Below are positions 1-7,756 of a DNA stretch of 40,354 nt, one piece after another. The notes beneath the pieces are model-generated. The model searched no databases. It saw nothing but the letters and a program-made list of their open reading frames with translations, and was not told where the DNA came from. How positions within the stretch are numbered: position 1 is the first letter of the stretch; the number at the start of each line of letters is the position of its first letter. Made by a program: the position numbers and the translations under genes. Source of the stretch: Sandaracinus sp. (GTDB lineage: Bacteria; Myxococcota_A; Polyangia; Polyangiales; Houyiibacteriaceae); the NCBI GenBank assembly GCA_002699025.1, contig PABA01000042.1, positions 1-40,354 on the forward strand, in the 5' to 3' direction.

Positions 1-104
1 ACGCGTCCTGCGGACACCGCCACGCGTCCTGCGGACACCGCCACGCGTCCTGCGGACACCGCCACGCGTCCTGCGGACACCACCACGCGTCCTGCGGACA
101 CCGG
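1..104. repeat. 21-bp tandem repeat array, five units, each with a small hairpin core
   Basis: Five head-to-tail copies of a 21-bp unit begin at 1, 22, 43, 64 and 85. The fourth and fifth vary only at the end. Each unit contains GTCCTGCGGAC, in which GTCC and GGAC pair around a three-base loop. The array may continue left of the window. The same 11-nt core recurs, on the other strand, in the 23-bp array at 12618-12776. No reading frame through it looks like a real protein. Confidence 0.9.
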
Positions 105-332
105 GGGGCTCTTGGGACGCGCGGTCGACGTGGGCGAGGGCTCGCCAGATGGCGGAATGCGCCACGATGACGGCTGCTTGCGCGAGAGCGGGGGTCGAGC
201 GCCCGCGGGGGAACCGGAGGTCGAGCCCCGCGAAGTTGAACTTGACGTCAAGTTCAGTTCTTCCTTCCCCCCGCCGCTCGGCCAGCGCCCTCCGGACGGA
301 GTCGCCACGGAGTCGGCTCGCGCGGGGCCAGC
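105..332. other. Non-coding stretch ahead of the Nudix gene
   Basis: With the array at 1-104 this makes about 330 bases with no credible gene. Overlapping frames here are arginine/proline-rich and continue out of frame into the Nudix gene, so they are shadows. The one structured element is the 20-bp palindrome at 237-256. No clear ribosome binding site precedes the Nudix starts. Confidence 0.6.
237..256. promoter_or_regulatory. 20-bp perfect palindrome, candidate operator upstream of the Nudix gene
   Basis: The sequence TGAACTTGACGTCAAGTTCA equals its own reverse complement over 20 bases. It is markedly AT-richer than its surroundings and sits about 77-96 bases before the first ATG of the Nudix gene. 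Perfect symmetry of this length is typical of a dimeric repressor or activator site. The CTTGAC-GTCAAG core resembles MerR-family operators. The regulator is not in the window, so the family is only a guess. Confidence 0.55.
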
Positions 333-764
333 ATGCTCGGTATGCCGAGCGCCATGACCGTGCTCGTCGCCGCTGGCGTGATCCGTCGAGACGAGGGCCC
401 CGAGGTGCTGCTGACGCGCCGCATGAAGGGGGCCCATCTGGCCGGCAAGTGGGAGTTCCCCGGAGGCAAGGTGGAGCCCGACGAGGATCCGCGGGACGCC
501 GTCGTGCGCGAGTGCCGCGAGGAGTGCGCCATCGAGGTCGAGGTGGAGGACATCCTCGACGTGACCTTCCACGCCTACCCGGAGAAGAGCGTGCTCCTGC
601 TCTTCTACGCCTGCCGGCTCCGCAGGGGCGCGGTGCGCCACCTGGGCGTCGCGGACCACGCCTGGGTGCACCCGGACGCGCTCGACGGCTACGACCTGCC
701 GCCGGCCGACGAGCCCGTGGTGGCGAAGCTCCGCGCCCGCGCGACGACCGAGCGGCACGGCTGA
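333..764 (+). CDS. Nudix (MutT-like) hydrolase
   Basis: A 143-residue single-domain Nudix protein, probably hydrolysing a nucleoside triphosphate such as an oxidised dGTP or a pyrimidine nucleotide. MutT-type proteins of this size sanitise the nucleotide pool in the cytoplasm. The Nudix box is visible from G45: G45, E51, R59-E60 and E63-E64 match GX5EX7REUXEEXGU, but the final glycine is alanine (A66). The core starts VLVAAGVI and keeps GKWEFPGGK ahead of the box, as in MutT/CTP pyrophosphohydrolases. Three in-frame ATGs (333, 342, 354) are possible and none has a strong ribosome binding site; 354 would fit family length well. The gene stands alone and converges with the lipoprotein gene on the other strand, 16 bases away. 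A palindrome lies upstream. The domain is certain; the substrate is not. Confidence 0.88.
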   Translation: MLGMPSAMTVLVAAGVIRRDEGPEVLLTRRMKGAHLAGKWEFPGGKVEPDEDPRDAVVRECREECAIEVEVEDILDVTFHAYPEKSVLLLFYACRLRRGAVRHLGVADHAWVHPDALDGYDLPPADEPVVAKLRARATTERHG

Positions 765-780
765 GCGCCGTGGGGCCCGC

Positions 781-1758
781 TCAGGGCGCGATGGGGCAGT
801 CGAGGAAGGTCTCGCGCAGGGCGTACTCCACGACCTCGCCCGCCTTGGGCGTGATCTCGTAGGTCAGCTCGTCGACGTCGAAGAGCTGCGTGTCGGCGGT
901 GATCTCGGCGACGGCCTCGTCCATGGAGGTGTCGATGCTCCCCGTGTCGGCCGGGACGGTCACGGTCACGAGCTGCCAGAGGGGCGTGTAGTCGGCGTCT
1001 CCGAGGCCCGCGCCGAAGAGGTTGTTCGAGTCCACCTGGTCGCCGTCTCCGGTGAGGTCCGCGTTCCGCATGGCCTCGTTCAGCGGCGCGTCCTCGCCCT
1101 CGCGGGTCAGCACGTACACGTTCCGCACGAGGACCGTGCCGGCGCTCTCCAGGACGCGCGCGCCGAGGCCCCGGCGGCCGGTCCCGCGGCCGATGTGGAA
1201 GCAGTCGGCGCGCATGCCGCGGACGTGGATCGGCACGGGAGGCTCGCCCCCCTCGAGGCGCGCGTCCGGGTGGACGATGGGGCAGTGGGCGTGGGCGCCG
1301 AGCGCGACGGGCGCCTCGAGGAGCCCCCGGTCGACGGCGGCGTCCACGGCGGCGCGGCTCGTGATCCGCTCGCCGGCGTAGCGCTCGGTGACGGCGGCGA
1401 GCTCGATGGCGAGGTAGGGGCCGTAGCCCTCCTCACCCGGCAGCGCGTCGACGATGAGGGGGTGGTCGATGGGCTCGCAGGTGCCGCCCTCGTCGCGGCA
1501 GAGGACGACCGCCGGCATGGGCGTGCGCGGCGCCTCGCCGAGGAGCCAGTACTCGACCCGCTCGCCGTCGACGAAGGCACCGAAGCGCGGCACCTCGCGC
1601 TCGACCTGGTCCTCGGCGTCGATCTGCGCAGCGAGCGCCGGATCGACCTCGGCCACCGAGGGCACGGCGCTCCCGGCCGGGAGGATCTCGCCGCTGGAGG
1701 AGCCCCCGTCCCCGCAGGCGAGAAGGGAAACGAGGAGCGGGAGGGCGGGAGCGCGCAT
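781..1758 (-). CDS. Secreted lipoprotein of unknown function
   Basis: A 325-residue protein starting at the ATG at 1758. The reading frame is open further upstream, but this start places a short hydrophobic signal directly before the lipobox L12-L13-A14-C15, followed by GDGGSSS. It is therefore probably a lipid-anchored envelope protein. The mature part is acidic and contains several cysteines (in CRDEGGTCEP, HCPIVHP and near the C-terminus in DCPIAP). A D-rich stretch, DLTGDGDQVDSNN, resembles a calcium-binding loop. I recognise no enzyme family. The upstream neighbour on the same strand (1884-2786) is a membrane protein. Unnamed Cys-containing lipoproteins like this are common in Myxococcota genomes. 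Confidence 0.75.
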   Translation of the reverse strand: MRAPALPLLVSLLACGDGGSSSGEILPAGSAVPSVAEVDPALAAQIDAEDQVEREVPRFGAFVDGERVEYWLLGEAPRTPMPAVVLCRDEGGTCEPIDHPLIVDALPGEEGYGPYLAIELAAVTERYAGERITSRAAVDAAVDRGLLEAPVALGAHAHCPIVHPDARLEGGEPPVPIHVRGMRADCFHIGRGTGRRGLGARVLESAGTVLVRNVYVLTREGEDAPLNEAMRNADLTGDGDQVDSNNLFGAGLGDADYTPLWQLVTVTVPADTGSIDTSMDEAVAEITADTQLFDVDELTYEITPKAGEVVEYALRETFLDCPIAP

Positions 1759-1883
1759 GGCCCATCCTACCGCGGGTTCGGCGACGACCCCGGAGCGGCG
1801 GCGGACCTCCGATGGACTGCTCCGACGGGCCGAAGCCTCGAGAGATCGTCGCGCGACCGGCCCGGCCGGCCAGGCCCCCCTCG

Positions 1884-2786
1884 TCAGAAGCGCGTCGAGA
1901 GCCCCAGGCGCGCGCCGCGACCGACCGGATCGATCGCCGGGGAGAGCGCCCAGCGCGGCCCCTCCGAGAGCGTGTGACGGCGGATCAGCCGCGCGAGCAA
2001 CGCGCTCCCCGCGAGGACCGCCGCCGTGCCCACCATCACCAGCCCGAGGCCGCCCGCGCGGTGCGCCAGCCCGTCCTCGCAGAGCATCTCGCCGTCCTCG
2101 CACTTGCGGCGGCGCTGGTGCTGACCGTGCCGGTGGAGCGCGATGCCCACGGGCGTGAGCACGAGCCCGGCGGCGATCAGGGCCACCCAGGGCAAGGGCT
2201 CGCCGACGCGGAGGGCGGCGCTCCGCTGCCGATCGGCCGCCAGCCAGCGCGCCGTGGCCCGGCCCTGCTGCGGACCGAGGACGAAGGCGCCGAAGGCGAC
2301 GCCAGCCGCGCCGACGCCGACCAGCCCCTGACCGAGCCGCCGCTCGCCTCGCTCGTGCTCGCCGGCATGCGCCCAGATCACGGCCCCGGCGAAGGCGGAG
2401 GCCACGCCGAGCGAGACGGCGAGGAGGGGGCGCCAGGGACGCGGGGCGTCGAAGAGGGCGGCGTCCGGCGGCGGCGGGCCGAGCGCGTGGGCCGGCGCGC
2501 GGAGCTGCAGGTCGTCGGGCGGGGCCGCGCCCGCCGAGCCGCGCGCCTCCGAGCCCTCCGCTCCGGCCGCGCCAGCCTCCGGCTCGGCCTCTTCGGCGAG
2601 GGCCTCGTATCCGGCGGGCACGACGGGCGCGTGCGAGGCGGGCGCCGCCGGCGCGCTCGCCTCCGGGGCCGAGGCCGCCTCCTGGGCCGCGGCGCTGGCC
2701 GCGCACAGCGCGCAGAAGGCCACCGCCAGTCCGATTGATCCGATGCGTCGTTCCACGTTCTCCAAACACCCCGGCCGCGTCCCCAC
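1884..2786 (-). CDS. Multi-pass membrane protein with signal peptide, unknown function
   Basis: About 300 residues from a GTG at 2786; a second GTG about ten codons in would start right before the signal peptide. AGAGG lies four bases before the first GTG. The N-terminus has a hydrophobic signal ending ASAAAQ, then an Ala/Glu/Pro-rich linker of about 80 residues. Four hydrophobic segments follow (LLAVSLGVASAFAGAVIW; LVGVGAAGVAFGAFVLG; WVALIAAGLVLTPVGIAL; GLVMVGTAAVLAGSALLA), separated by short charged loops. One loop holds a CEDGEMLCEDG motif. No family was recognised. It lies between the lipoprotein and TolC-like genes on the same strand and might share an envelope role, but nothing in the sequence proves that. 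Confidence 0.62.
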   Translation of the reverse strand: MGTRPGCLENVERRIGSIGLAVAFCALCAASAAAQEAASAPEASAPAAPASHAPVVPAGYEALAEEAEPEAGAAGAEGSEARGSAGAAPPDDLQLRAPAHALGPPPPDAALFDAPRPWRPLLAVSLGVASAFAGAVIWAHAGEHERGERRLGQGLVGVGAAGVAFGAFVLGPQQGRATARWLAADRQRSAALRVGEPLPWVALIAAGLVLTPVGIALHRHGQHQRRRKCEDGEMLCEDGLAHRAGGLGLVMVGTAAVLAGSALLARLIRRHTLSEGPRWALSPAIDPVGRGARLGLSTRF

Positions 2787-2887
2787 GCGACCTCTGCGCC
2801 GCCCCCGTCGGAGGCGGAGCTGCGACGTTCATGGGGCCGAAGGCGGCGCGGCGCCATGCGCTCGCGCACGGGGCCCGCCGCCCGGCC

Positions 2888-4489
2888 CTACTCGCCGACC
2901 GACGCGTCCAGCCGGTCGCGCGCCAGCCGCACACCGATCGCCGCGTCCACCACCTCGAGGCGCGCACGCGTCAGCTCCGCCTCTGCGTCGATCACGTCGC
3001 TCGTGACCGCCGCGCCCGCCTGGAGCTGATCGAAGCGCACGCGGTAGCTCTCCTCCGCCGCGTGCAGCCCCACCTTCGAAGCCTCGAAGGCCAGCTGCGC
3101 CGAGCGGAGCTCCTCGAAGGCCTGCGCCCCCTCGAGCCGCACCGCGTCCTCGAGCCGCGCCATGTCCGCCTGCACCTCGAGCAGCTGCGCCCGCGCCGTC
3201 TCCACCCGCTGCCGCGCGTCACCGAACTCGTTCGGCGACCAGCGGAGCAGCACGGAGATGTCCCAGCTCGCGTTGAACTCCTCCTGCTGCGGGATGAAGC
3301 GGTTGTTCGGGTTCGCGTAGTCGAGGTTCGCCTGGAGCGCGAGCTGCGGGTAGCGGCGCCCGAGGTCCGCCTGGATCGCCCGCTCCCGCGCCTCTTCGAC
3401 CTGCTGCATGGCCACGATCTCGGGCCGCTGGTCGAGGGCCCGGGCCGTCAGCTCCGGCAGGCTCTCGCTCGGCGGCGGCACGGTCTGGGAGAAGTCCTCG
3501 CCGAGGCGCAGGCTCCCGCTCGGCTCCTCGTGCAGCAGCACCTGCAGCGCCCGCGTCGCCAGCGCCACGCCGCCCCGCGCCCGCGCCGCGTTCACGTTCG
3601 CCTGCGCGAGCTGGGCTTGCACGCGGAGCAGATCCACGCGCGCGGCCGCCCCCGCGTCGACGAGCGCCTGCACCTGCCGCTGGTGCGCCTCGACCTGCTC
3701 GACCGCCTTCTCGGCGACGACCAACGTGCCCCGCGCCCGCGCCAGCTCGTAGAAGGCCTCGCGCGCGCGCAGGGCCACCTGCCGTTGCTCCCCGCGGATC
3801 TGCGCCCGCTGCGCCTCGGCCGCCGTCTCCGAGGCCCGGTAGCCGGGGAGGATCGTGAAGAGCACGTTCGAGACCGGATAGGTCACGGTCGCACGGAAGG
3901 CGTACTGGTTCAGGATGACCGGGAACTGGAAGCTCTCGGAGGTGCTCGAGAGCCCGCTGATCAGCTGCTGCCAGAGGAAGCGCGCGTCCGGATCGTCGAC
4001 GGCCTCGGTCGCTCCCTCGAGCACGGCCGGATCCCCGATCTCGAACCCGCCGAAGTCCGGCTGGTCGATGTCGCTCAGGCGCGTGTAGCGGAAGCTCGCC
4101 TCGAACTGCGGGAAGAACCCCTGCCACGCCTGGCGCGCCGCCGCCTCGGCCACCCGCACGGAGGCTTCGGCCCGCCGCACCGAAGGCGCCGTCTCGACGG
4201 CCCGGGCCGCCGCCTGATCCGCCGTCAGCCCGCCCGGCTCGGCCAGGGCCGCCAGCTGGGCGCGGACCTCTTCCTCCGACGACGGTCCGCCAGGCCGCGT
4301 CGCCGGCTCGGCGGTCTCGGCTGCGCGCGCGGTCTCTTCGGGGGTGGGGGCGTCCTGAGCAGGGCCCTCCTGGGCAGGGGCGTCCTGGGCAGGGGCACCC
4401 TGGGCAGCGGCATCCTGGGCATGGGCCGGGAGCGCGCCGAGGAGCAGCGCGGAGAAGAACGCGGCGACGAAGCGCGGGTGGTGGAGCAT
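2888..4489 (-). CDS. TolC-family outer-membrane efflux channel protein
   Basis: A 533-residue protein of the TolC/OEP family, which forms a trimeric outer-membrane barrel with a periplasmic helical tunnel for type I secretion or efflux. The frame is open far upstream, but the ATG at 4489 begins a clear signal peptide ending LPAHAQ. A low-complexity AQDAP/AQEGP linker follows (residues about 25-60), encoded by near-repeats at 4360-4420. After that come the two duplicated OEP halves, rich in long Ala/Glu/Arg/Gln coiled-coil helices. Typical elements include an SVRRAEASVRVAEAAARQA helix and, in each half, tunnel helices such as ARARGTLVVAEKAVEQVEAH and AFEASKVGLHAAEESYRVR. No membrane-fusion protein or RND/ABC pump gene is adjacent, so it is an orphan channel here. 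It diverges from asd across 268 bases. Confidence 0.88.
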   Translation of the reverse strand: MLHHPRFVAAFFSALLLGALPAHAQDAAAQGAPAQDAPAQEGPAQDAPTPEETARAAETAEPATRPGGPSSEEEVRAQLAALAEPGGLTADQAAARAVETAPSVRRAEASVRVAEAAARQAWQGFFPQFEASFRYTRLSDIDQPDFGGFEIGDPAVLEGATEAVDDPDARFLWQQLISGLSSTSESFQFPVILNQYAFRATVTYPVSNVLFTILPGYRASETAAEAQRAQIRGEQRQVALRAREAFYELARARGTLVVAEKAVEQVEAHQRQVQALVDAGAAARVDLLRVQAQLAQANVNAARARGGVALATRALQVLLHEEPSGSLRLGEDFSQTVPPPSESLPELTARALDQRPEIVAMQQVEEARERAIQADLGRRYPQLALQANLDYANPNNRFIPQQEEFNASWDISVLLRWSPNEFGDARQRVETARAQLLEVQADMARLEDAVRLEGAQAFEELRSAQLAFEASKVGLHAAEESYRVRFDQLQAGAAVTSDVIDAEAELTRARLEVVDAAIGVRLARDRLDASVGE

Positions 4490-4757
4490 GGTTCGTCCTG
4501 GGGCTGAGCGGCGGAGCGGGAGGGTGCGGCGCCCCGCTCCCCGATGGCAGAGGGCATGCCGCGAGGGCGCCTCGCACGCCACCCCCGAGGGTCGGCCGAA
4601 GAGCCCGACCGTTAGGCCCAGCGCCACGCCGCCTGCCGTGCGGGCCCTCACGCCGGCGCCCCTCGGGATGGGGGCTGAGCGGCGAAAAGCGCGAAAATCA
4701 CGGCAGTTCGGGGGGATCGGACTTGCCCGCGAGCGTTTTCCGACTAGTTCGTGGGCC
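4490..4757. other. Divergent intergenic region between the TolC-like gene and asd
   Basis: This 268-base gap must carry promoters for both divergent genes. A 14-bp direct repeat, GGGGCTGAGCGGCG, occurs at 4500-4513 and 4671-4684. Just before asd the base composition drops, with A-runs near 4686-4698 and GCGTTTTCCGACTAGTT near 4732-4748, which is where I would expect the asd promoter. No convincing -35/-10 pair could be assigned by eye. Confidence 0.4.
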
Positions 4758-5768
4758 ATGTCGAAGAAGCTCAAGGTCGCCGTCGCCGGCGTGACTGGAA
4801 TGGTGGGACGCGAGATGCTCCGCGTCCTCGAGCAGCGGGACTTCCCCGTCGGGGAGCTCGTCCCCGTCGCCTCCGCGCGCTCGGCCGGCAAGAAGGTCCC
4901 GTTCCGCGGCGAGGAGCACACCGTGCGCGAGATCGCGCCGGAGGTCTTCGAGGGCGTCGACGTCGCACTCTTCTCGGCGGGCTCCGGCCCCTCGAAGGAG
5001 TGGAGCCCGATCGCCGCGGAGAAGGGCGCCGTGGTCATCGACAACTCCTCGGCCTTCCGCAAGGACCCGGAGTGCCCGCTGGTGGTGCCCGAGGTGAACA
5101 TGGCCGCCGCGAAGGATCGCCCGAAGGGCATCATCGCGAACCCGAACTGCTCGACGATCCAGATGGTCGTCGCCCTCAAGCCGATCCACGACGCCGCCAA
5201 GATCACGCGCGTGGTCGTCGCCACCTACCAGGCCATCAGCGGCTCGGGCGCTGGCGCCGTCTCGGCCTTCGAGACGCAGATGAAGCAGCTCGCCGCGGGG
5301 GAGACGGTCGGGGAGCTCGAGACGCTGAAAGGGCAGCTCGCGGGGAACGTGCTCATGCACTGGTCCCGGGACGTCGAGAGCGGCTACCAGGAGGAGGAGC
5401 TGAAGATGGTCCACGAGACCCGGAAGATCTTCGGCGACGACTCGATCCGCGTGTCGCCCACGGCCGTGCGCGTGCCGGTGGTGAACGGCCACGCCGAGTC
5501 GCTGGCCATCGAGACCGAGAAGCCGATCACGCCGGACGAAGCGCGGGCGCTCCTCGAGAAGGCCGCCGGCGTGAAGGTCGTCGACGACTTCGCCAACGGC
5601 GTCTACCCGACGCCCATCGAGGCGACGGGCACGGACCCGGTCTACGTGGGGCGCATCCGCGAGGACGTCGGGAACCCGGGCGGGCTGCAGATGTTCGTGG
5701 TCGCCGACAACCTGCGGAAGGGCGCGGCCCTGAACGCCGTGCAGATCGCCGAGGGGCTCTTCCTCTGA
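4758..5768 (+). CDS. asd: Aspartate-semialdehyde dehydrogenase
   Basis: A 336-residue cytoplasmic enzyme that reduces aspartyl-4-phosphate to aspartate semialdehyde with NADPH, the branch point to lysine/diaminopimelate, threonine and methionine. The ATG at 4758 begins MSKKLKVAVAGVTGMVGREM, a perfect N-terminus with the Rossmann glycines G11, G14 and G17. The catalytic cysteine is C131 in NPNCSTIQM. The acid/base histidine is H245 in VNGHAES, and R238 in RVPVV is the expected substrate arginine. DNSSAFR and GSGAGA are also family-typical. Length matches the family. The open frame upstream of 4758 is non-homologous and was excluded. A strong 11-bp hairpin follows the stop at 5777-5808. The gene appears monocistronic. 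Confidence 0.97.
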   Translation: MSKKLKVAVAGVTGMVGREMLRVLEQRDFPVGELVPVASARSAGKKVPFRGEEHTVREIAPEVFEGVDVALFSAGSGPSKEWSPIAAEKGAVVIDNSSAFRKDPECPLVVPEVNMAAAKDRPKGIIANPNCSTIQMVVALKPIHDAAKITRVVVATYQAISGSGAGAVSAFETQMKQLAAGETVGELETLKGQLAGNVLMHWSRDVESGYQEEELKMVHETRKIFGDDSIRVSPTAVRVPVVNGHAESLAIETEKPITPDEARALLEKAAGVKVVDDFANGVYPTPIEATGTDPVYVGRIREDVGNPGGLQMFVVADNLRKGAALNAVQIAEGLFL

Positions 5769-5776
5769 CGTTTTGT

Positions 5777-5808
5777 CATGCGCCGCCTTCCCGCGAGGGC
5801 GGCGCATG
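5777..5808. terminator. 11-bp perfect stem-loop after asd
   Basis: CATGCGCCGCC (5777-5787) pairs perfectly with GGCGGCGCATG (5798-5808) around a ten-base loop, eight bases after the asd stop codon. There is no T-tract on the distal side, so it would be a non-canonical intrinsic terminator or an mRNA 3'-end stabiliser. Its position is what supports the call. Confidence 0.6.
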
Positions 5809-5902
5809 CCACAATGGCGGGCGCGCCGTGGACCCGAAGACCTGTCTTTCTGGTTCGCCGCGCGCCCGCTCTGGTCTGCTCCTTGCTTAGGGTCTCGACG
5901 CC

Positions 5903-7060
5903 ATGCCTCCTCGATCCCGCATAGCCCCGCTCCTCGCCGCCTCCTTGCTCTTCGCCGCCAGCACGGCGAGCGCGCAGACCGTCGCCATCGAGAGCATCGA
6001 GAGCACGGCCGGGGGTCGACGGACGGAGACCGAGCCCCTCAGCCGGGGGGTGAACGCCGCCGACTGCGCGAGCGGGGACGCGATCATCACCTTCCGGCTC
6101 ACCGGCATCACCACCAACAGCGTCAACGTCTGGCACGACGACGCGAGCGGCAGCGACTGCGAGGCGACCGCGGGGCGGACCCCGGAGATCGACCGGACCT
6201 GCGCCGTCGTCGGGACCTACACGGTCACGGCGGGCGCGAGCGGGCAGGTGAGCCTCGAGCTCCCGCTGGCGGACGTGACCGCGGGCGACCCGTCCCGCGA
6301 CGACCTCGGCCAGAACATCTGCGACCGGCAGAACAATTACACGCTCTACTTCTTCGATTCGACGAGCGACATGGTCACGGGGGAGGCCACGGCGGCCTCC
6401 TTCACGATCATCATCGACGGCTCACCGCCGCCGGCGCCGACGATCACCTCGAGCGCAGAGCTCCGCGGGAGCAGCCCGACCATCGAGTGGGACGCCCTCG
6501 CCGATGGCCCGACGACGACCCAGGCGCAGATGCGCTACCGCGTCTACGTCGACACGGACGGCTGCGACCCCTTCAGCGTGGACGGGGGCACCGGCGGGAC
6601 CGACGCCGGCATGAGCATCGTCGAGGACGCCGGCACGGCCGAGGACGCCGGCACGGCCGAGGACGCCGGCACCACCGAGGACGCCGGCACCACCGAGGAC
6701 GCCGGCACGGCCGAGGACGCCGGCACCACCGACGATGGCGGCATGGCGATGATGAGCATCGTCTCGCTCGTGGGCACCACCGACTTCGGCGTGACGCGCC
6801 GCGAGGTGACCCTCGGCAGCGACATCGCCGACGGCGCCCAGGTCGGCGTGGCGGTCTCCGCCGTGGACTTCTCGGGCAACGAGGGCGATCTCAGCACGCC
6901 GGTCTGCATCACGAAGGTGCAGGGCGTCGGCTACTGTGACCTCGTCGAAGGCGGCTGCGAGAGCGGCTGCAGCGCGAGCCCGGCGCGGACCGGCTCGCCC
7001 CTCTTCCTCGCCCTGATCGGGGGCGTCGCGCTGGCGCTGGGGCGCCGGAGGACACGATGA
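5903..7060 (+). CDS. Secreted protein with MYXO-CTERM-like tail (MXAN_2561-like)
   Basis: A 385-residue exported protein. It has a signal peptide (residues 1-24, ending ASTASAQ), then beta-rich domains with paired cysteines. Residues 241-276 are six exact-length EDAGT(A/T) repeats, encoded by six 18-bp units at 6623-6730. The C-terminus reads GCESGCSASP, then a hydrophobic stretch (about 366-380), then GRRRTR. This is the Cys-TM-Arg layout of MYXO-CTERM sorting signals, by which myxobacteria anchor proteins at the surface after cleavage. The stop overlaps the next start by four bases (ATGA), so the two proteins are probably translated together. The pairing with a barrel protein matches the families I know as MXAN_2561/MXAN_2562; that assignment is from memory of their architecture. 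Function is unknown. Confidence 0.78.
   Translation: MPPRSRIAPLLAASLLFAASTASAQTVAIESIESTAGGRRTETEPLSRGVNAADCASGDAIITFRLTGITTNSVNVWHDDASGSDCEATAGRTPEIDRTCAVVGTYTVTAGASGQVSLELPLADVTAGDPSRDDLGQNICDRQNNYTLYFFDSTSDMVTGEATAASFTIIIDGSPPPAPTITSSAELRGSSPTIEWDALADGPTTTQAQMRYRVYVDTDGCDPFSVDGGTGGTDAGMSIVEDAGTAEDAGTAEDAGTTEDAGTTEDAGTAEDAGTTDDGGMAMMSIVSLVGTTDFGVTRREVTLGSDIADGAQVGVAVSAVDFSGNEGDLSTPVCITKVQGVGYCDLVEGGCESGCSASPARTGSPLFLALIGGVALALGRRRTR
6623..6730 (+). repeat. Six 18-bp in-frame repeats encoding EDAGT(A/T)
   Basis: Six consecutive 18-bp units, GAGGACGCCGGCAC followed by GGCC or CACC, encode Glu-Asp-Ala-Gly-Thr-Ala/Thr. The near-identical DNA suggests slippage or recombination changes copy number. 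They form a flexible acidic spacer inside the secreted protein. Confidence 0.9.
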
Positions 7061-7746
7061 AGCGGATCCTGCTCGCGCTCGCCGCGGTGGCCATCACCAG
7101 CGGCGCGGCGTCGGCCCAGTACTCGGACGAGCTCCGCGCGCGGAACCGCCGCGCCTCGGTGGAGCGCTTCGCCTTCGAGTTCGGCGTGGGCACCTACACG
7201 CCCGACGCGGGGCGAACGGCGATCTTCTCCGGGGACCGGGGGCCGCAGCTGCGGATGGAGTTCGACGTCCTCCCCTTGCGCATCCCCTACGTGGGCATGC
7301 TCGGGGCGGGCTTCTCGTTCAGCTGGGTGAAGCTCGACGGCAAGCTCTGCGCGACGGCGACCTGCGACGAGAACGACTCGCTCGACGACAGCGGCCGGCT
7401 GCGCCTCTTCCCCTTGGCCCCGCTCGCCGTGCTGCGCGTCGACGTGCTGGCCCGGGAGCTCGGGATCCCGATCGTGCTGACGGGCAAGATCGGACCGGAC
7501 ATCATCCGCTACGACGTCGACGGGGGCTCTTCGACGGGGAGCGGCACCGTCTACGGTCTCCGCTGGGCCGCCCAGGTCGCTCTGGAGCTCGACTTCATCA
7601 GCCCGCGCCGCGCCGCCAGCCTGGACGCGGACTGGGGGATCAACCACAGCTACCTCCTCTTCGAGCTGATGGGGAGCAACATCACCAGCGGCACGGACTT
7701 CGGCGACTCCCTGACCTGGACGGTCGGCCTCGGGCTGACCTTCTGA
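7057..7746 (+). CDS. Outer-membrane beta-barrel protein (MXAN_2562-like)
   Basis: A 229-residue exported protein with signal peptide (residues 1-20, ending GAASAQ). It has alternating beta-strand patterns such as FEFGVGTYTP, MLGAGFSFSWVKL and the terminal strand LTWTVGLGLTF, which ends in phenylalanine as outer-membrane barrels do for BAM recognition. One Cys pair, CATATC, lies in a loop. It overlaps the preceding secreted-protein gene by four bases, the strongest evidence that the two act together, perhaps with the barrel exposing or anchoring its partner. I believe it belongs to the MXAN_2562 barrel family; this is recalled, not searched. Confidence 0.8.
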   Translation: MKRILLALAAVAITSGAASAQYSDELRARNRRASVERFAFEFGVGTYTPDAGRTAIFSGDRGPQLRMEFDVLPLRIPYVGMLGAGFSFSWVKLDGKLCATATCDENDSLDDSGRLRLFPLAPLAVLRVDVLARELGIPIVLTGKIGPDIIRYDVDGGSSTGSGTVYGLRWAAQVALELDFISPRRAASLDADWGINHSYLLFELMGSNITSGTDFGDSLTWTVGLGLTF

Positions 7747-7756
7747 GCGGCGCGTC

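Noticed and set aside
1-104. CRISPR array
   Set aside because: Units are 21 bp and contiguous, with no variable spacers and no cas genes; it is a simple tandem repeat.
149-862. A 237-residue plus-strand frame overlapping the Nudix gene
   Set aside because: It is Arg/Pro-rich without any recognisable motif and out of frame with a clear Nudix domain.
2888-4489. Part of a complete efflux or type I secretion operon
   Set aside because: No membrane-fusion protein, RND pump or ABC transporter is encoded next to the TolC-like gene.
4500-4684. Mobile element bounded by the 14-bp repeat GGGGCTGAGCGGCG
   Set aside because: The enclosed 157 bases contain no gene or inverted ends; the repeat may be a chance or promoter duplication.
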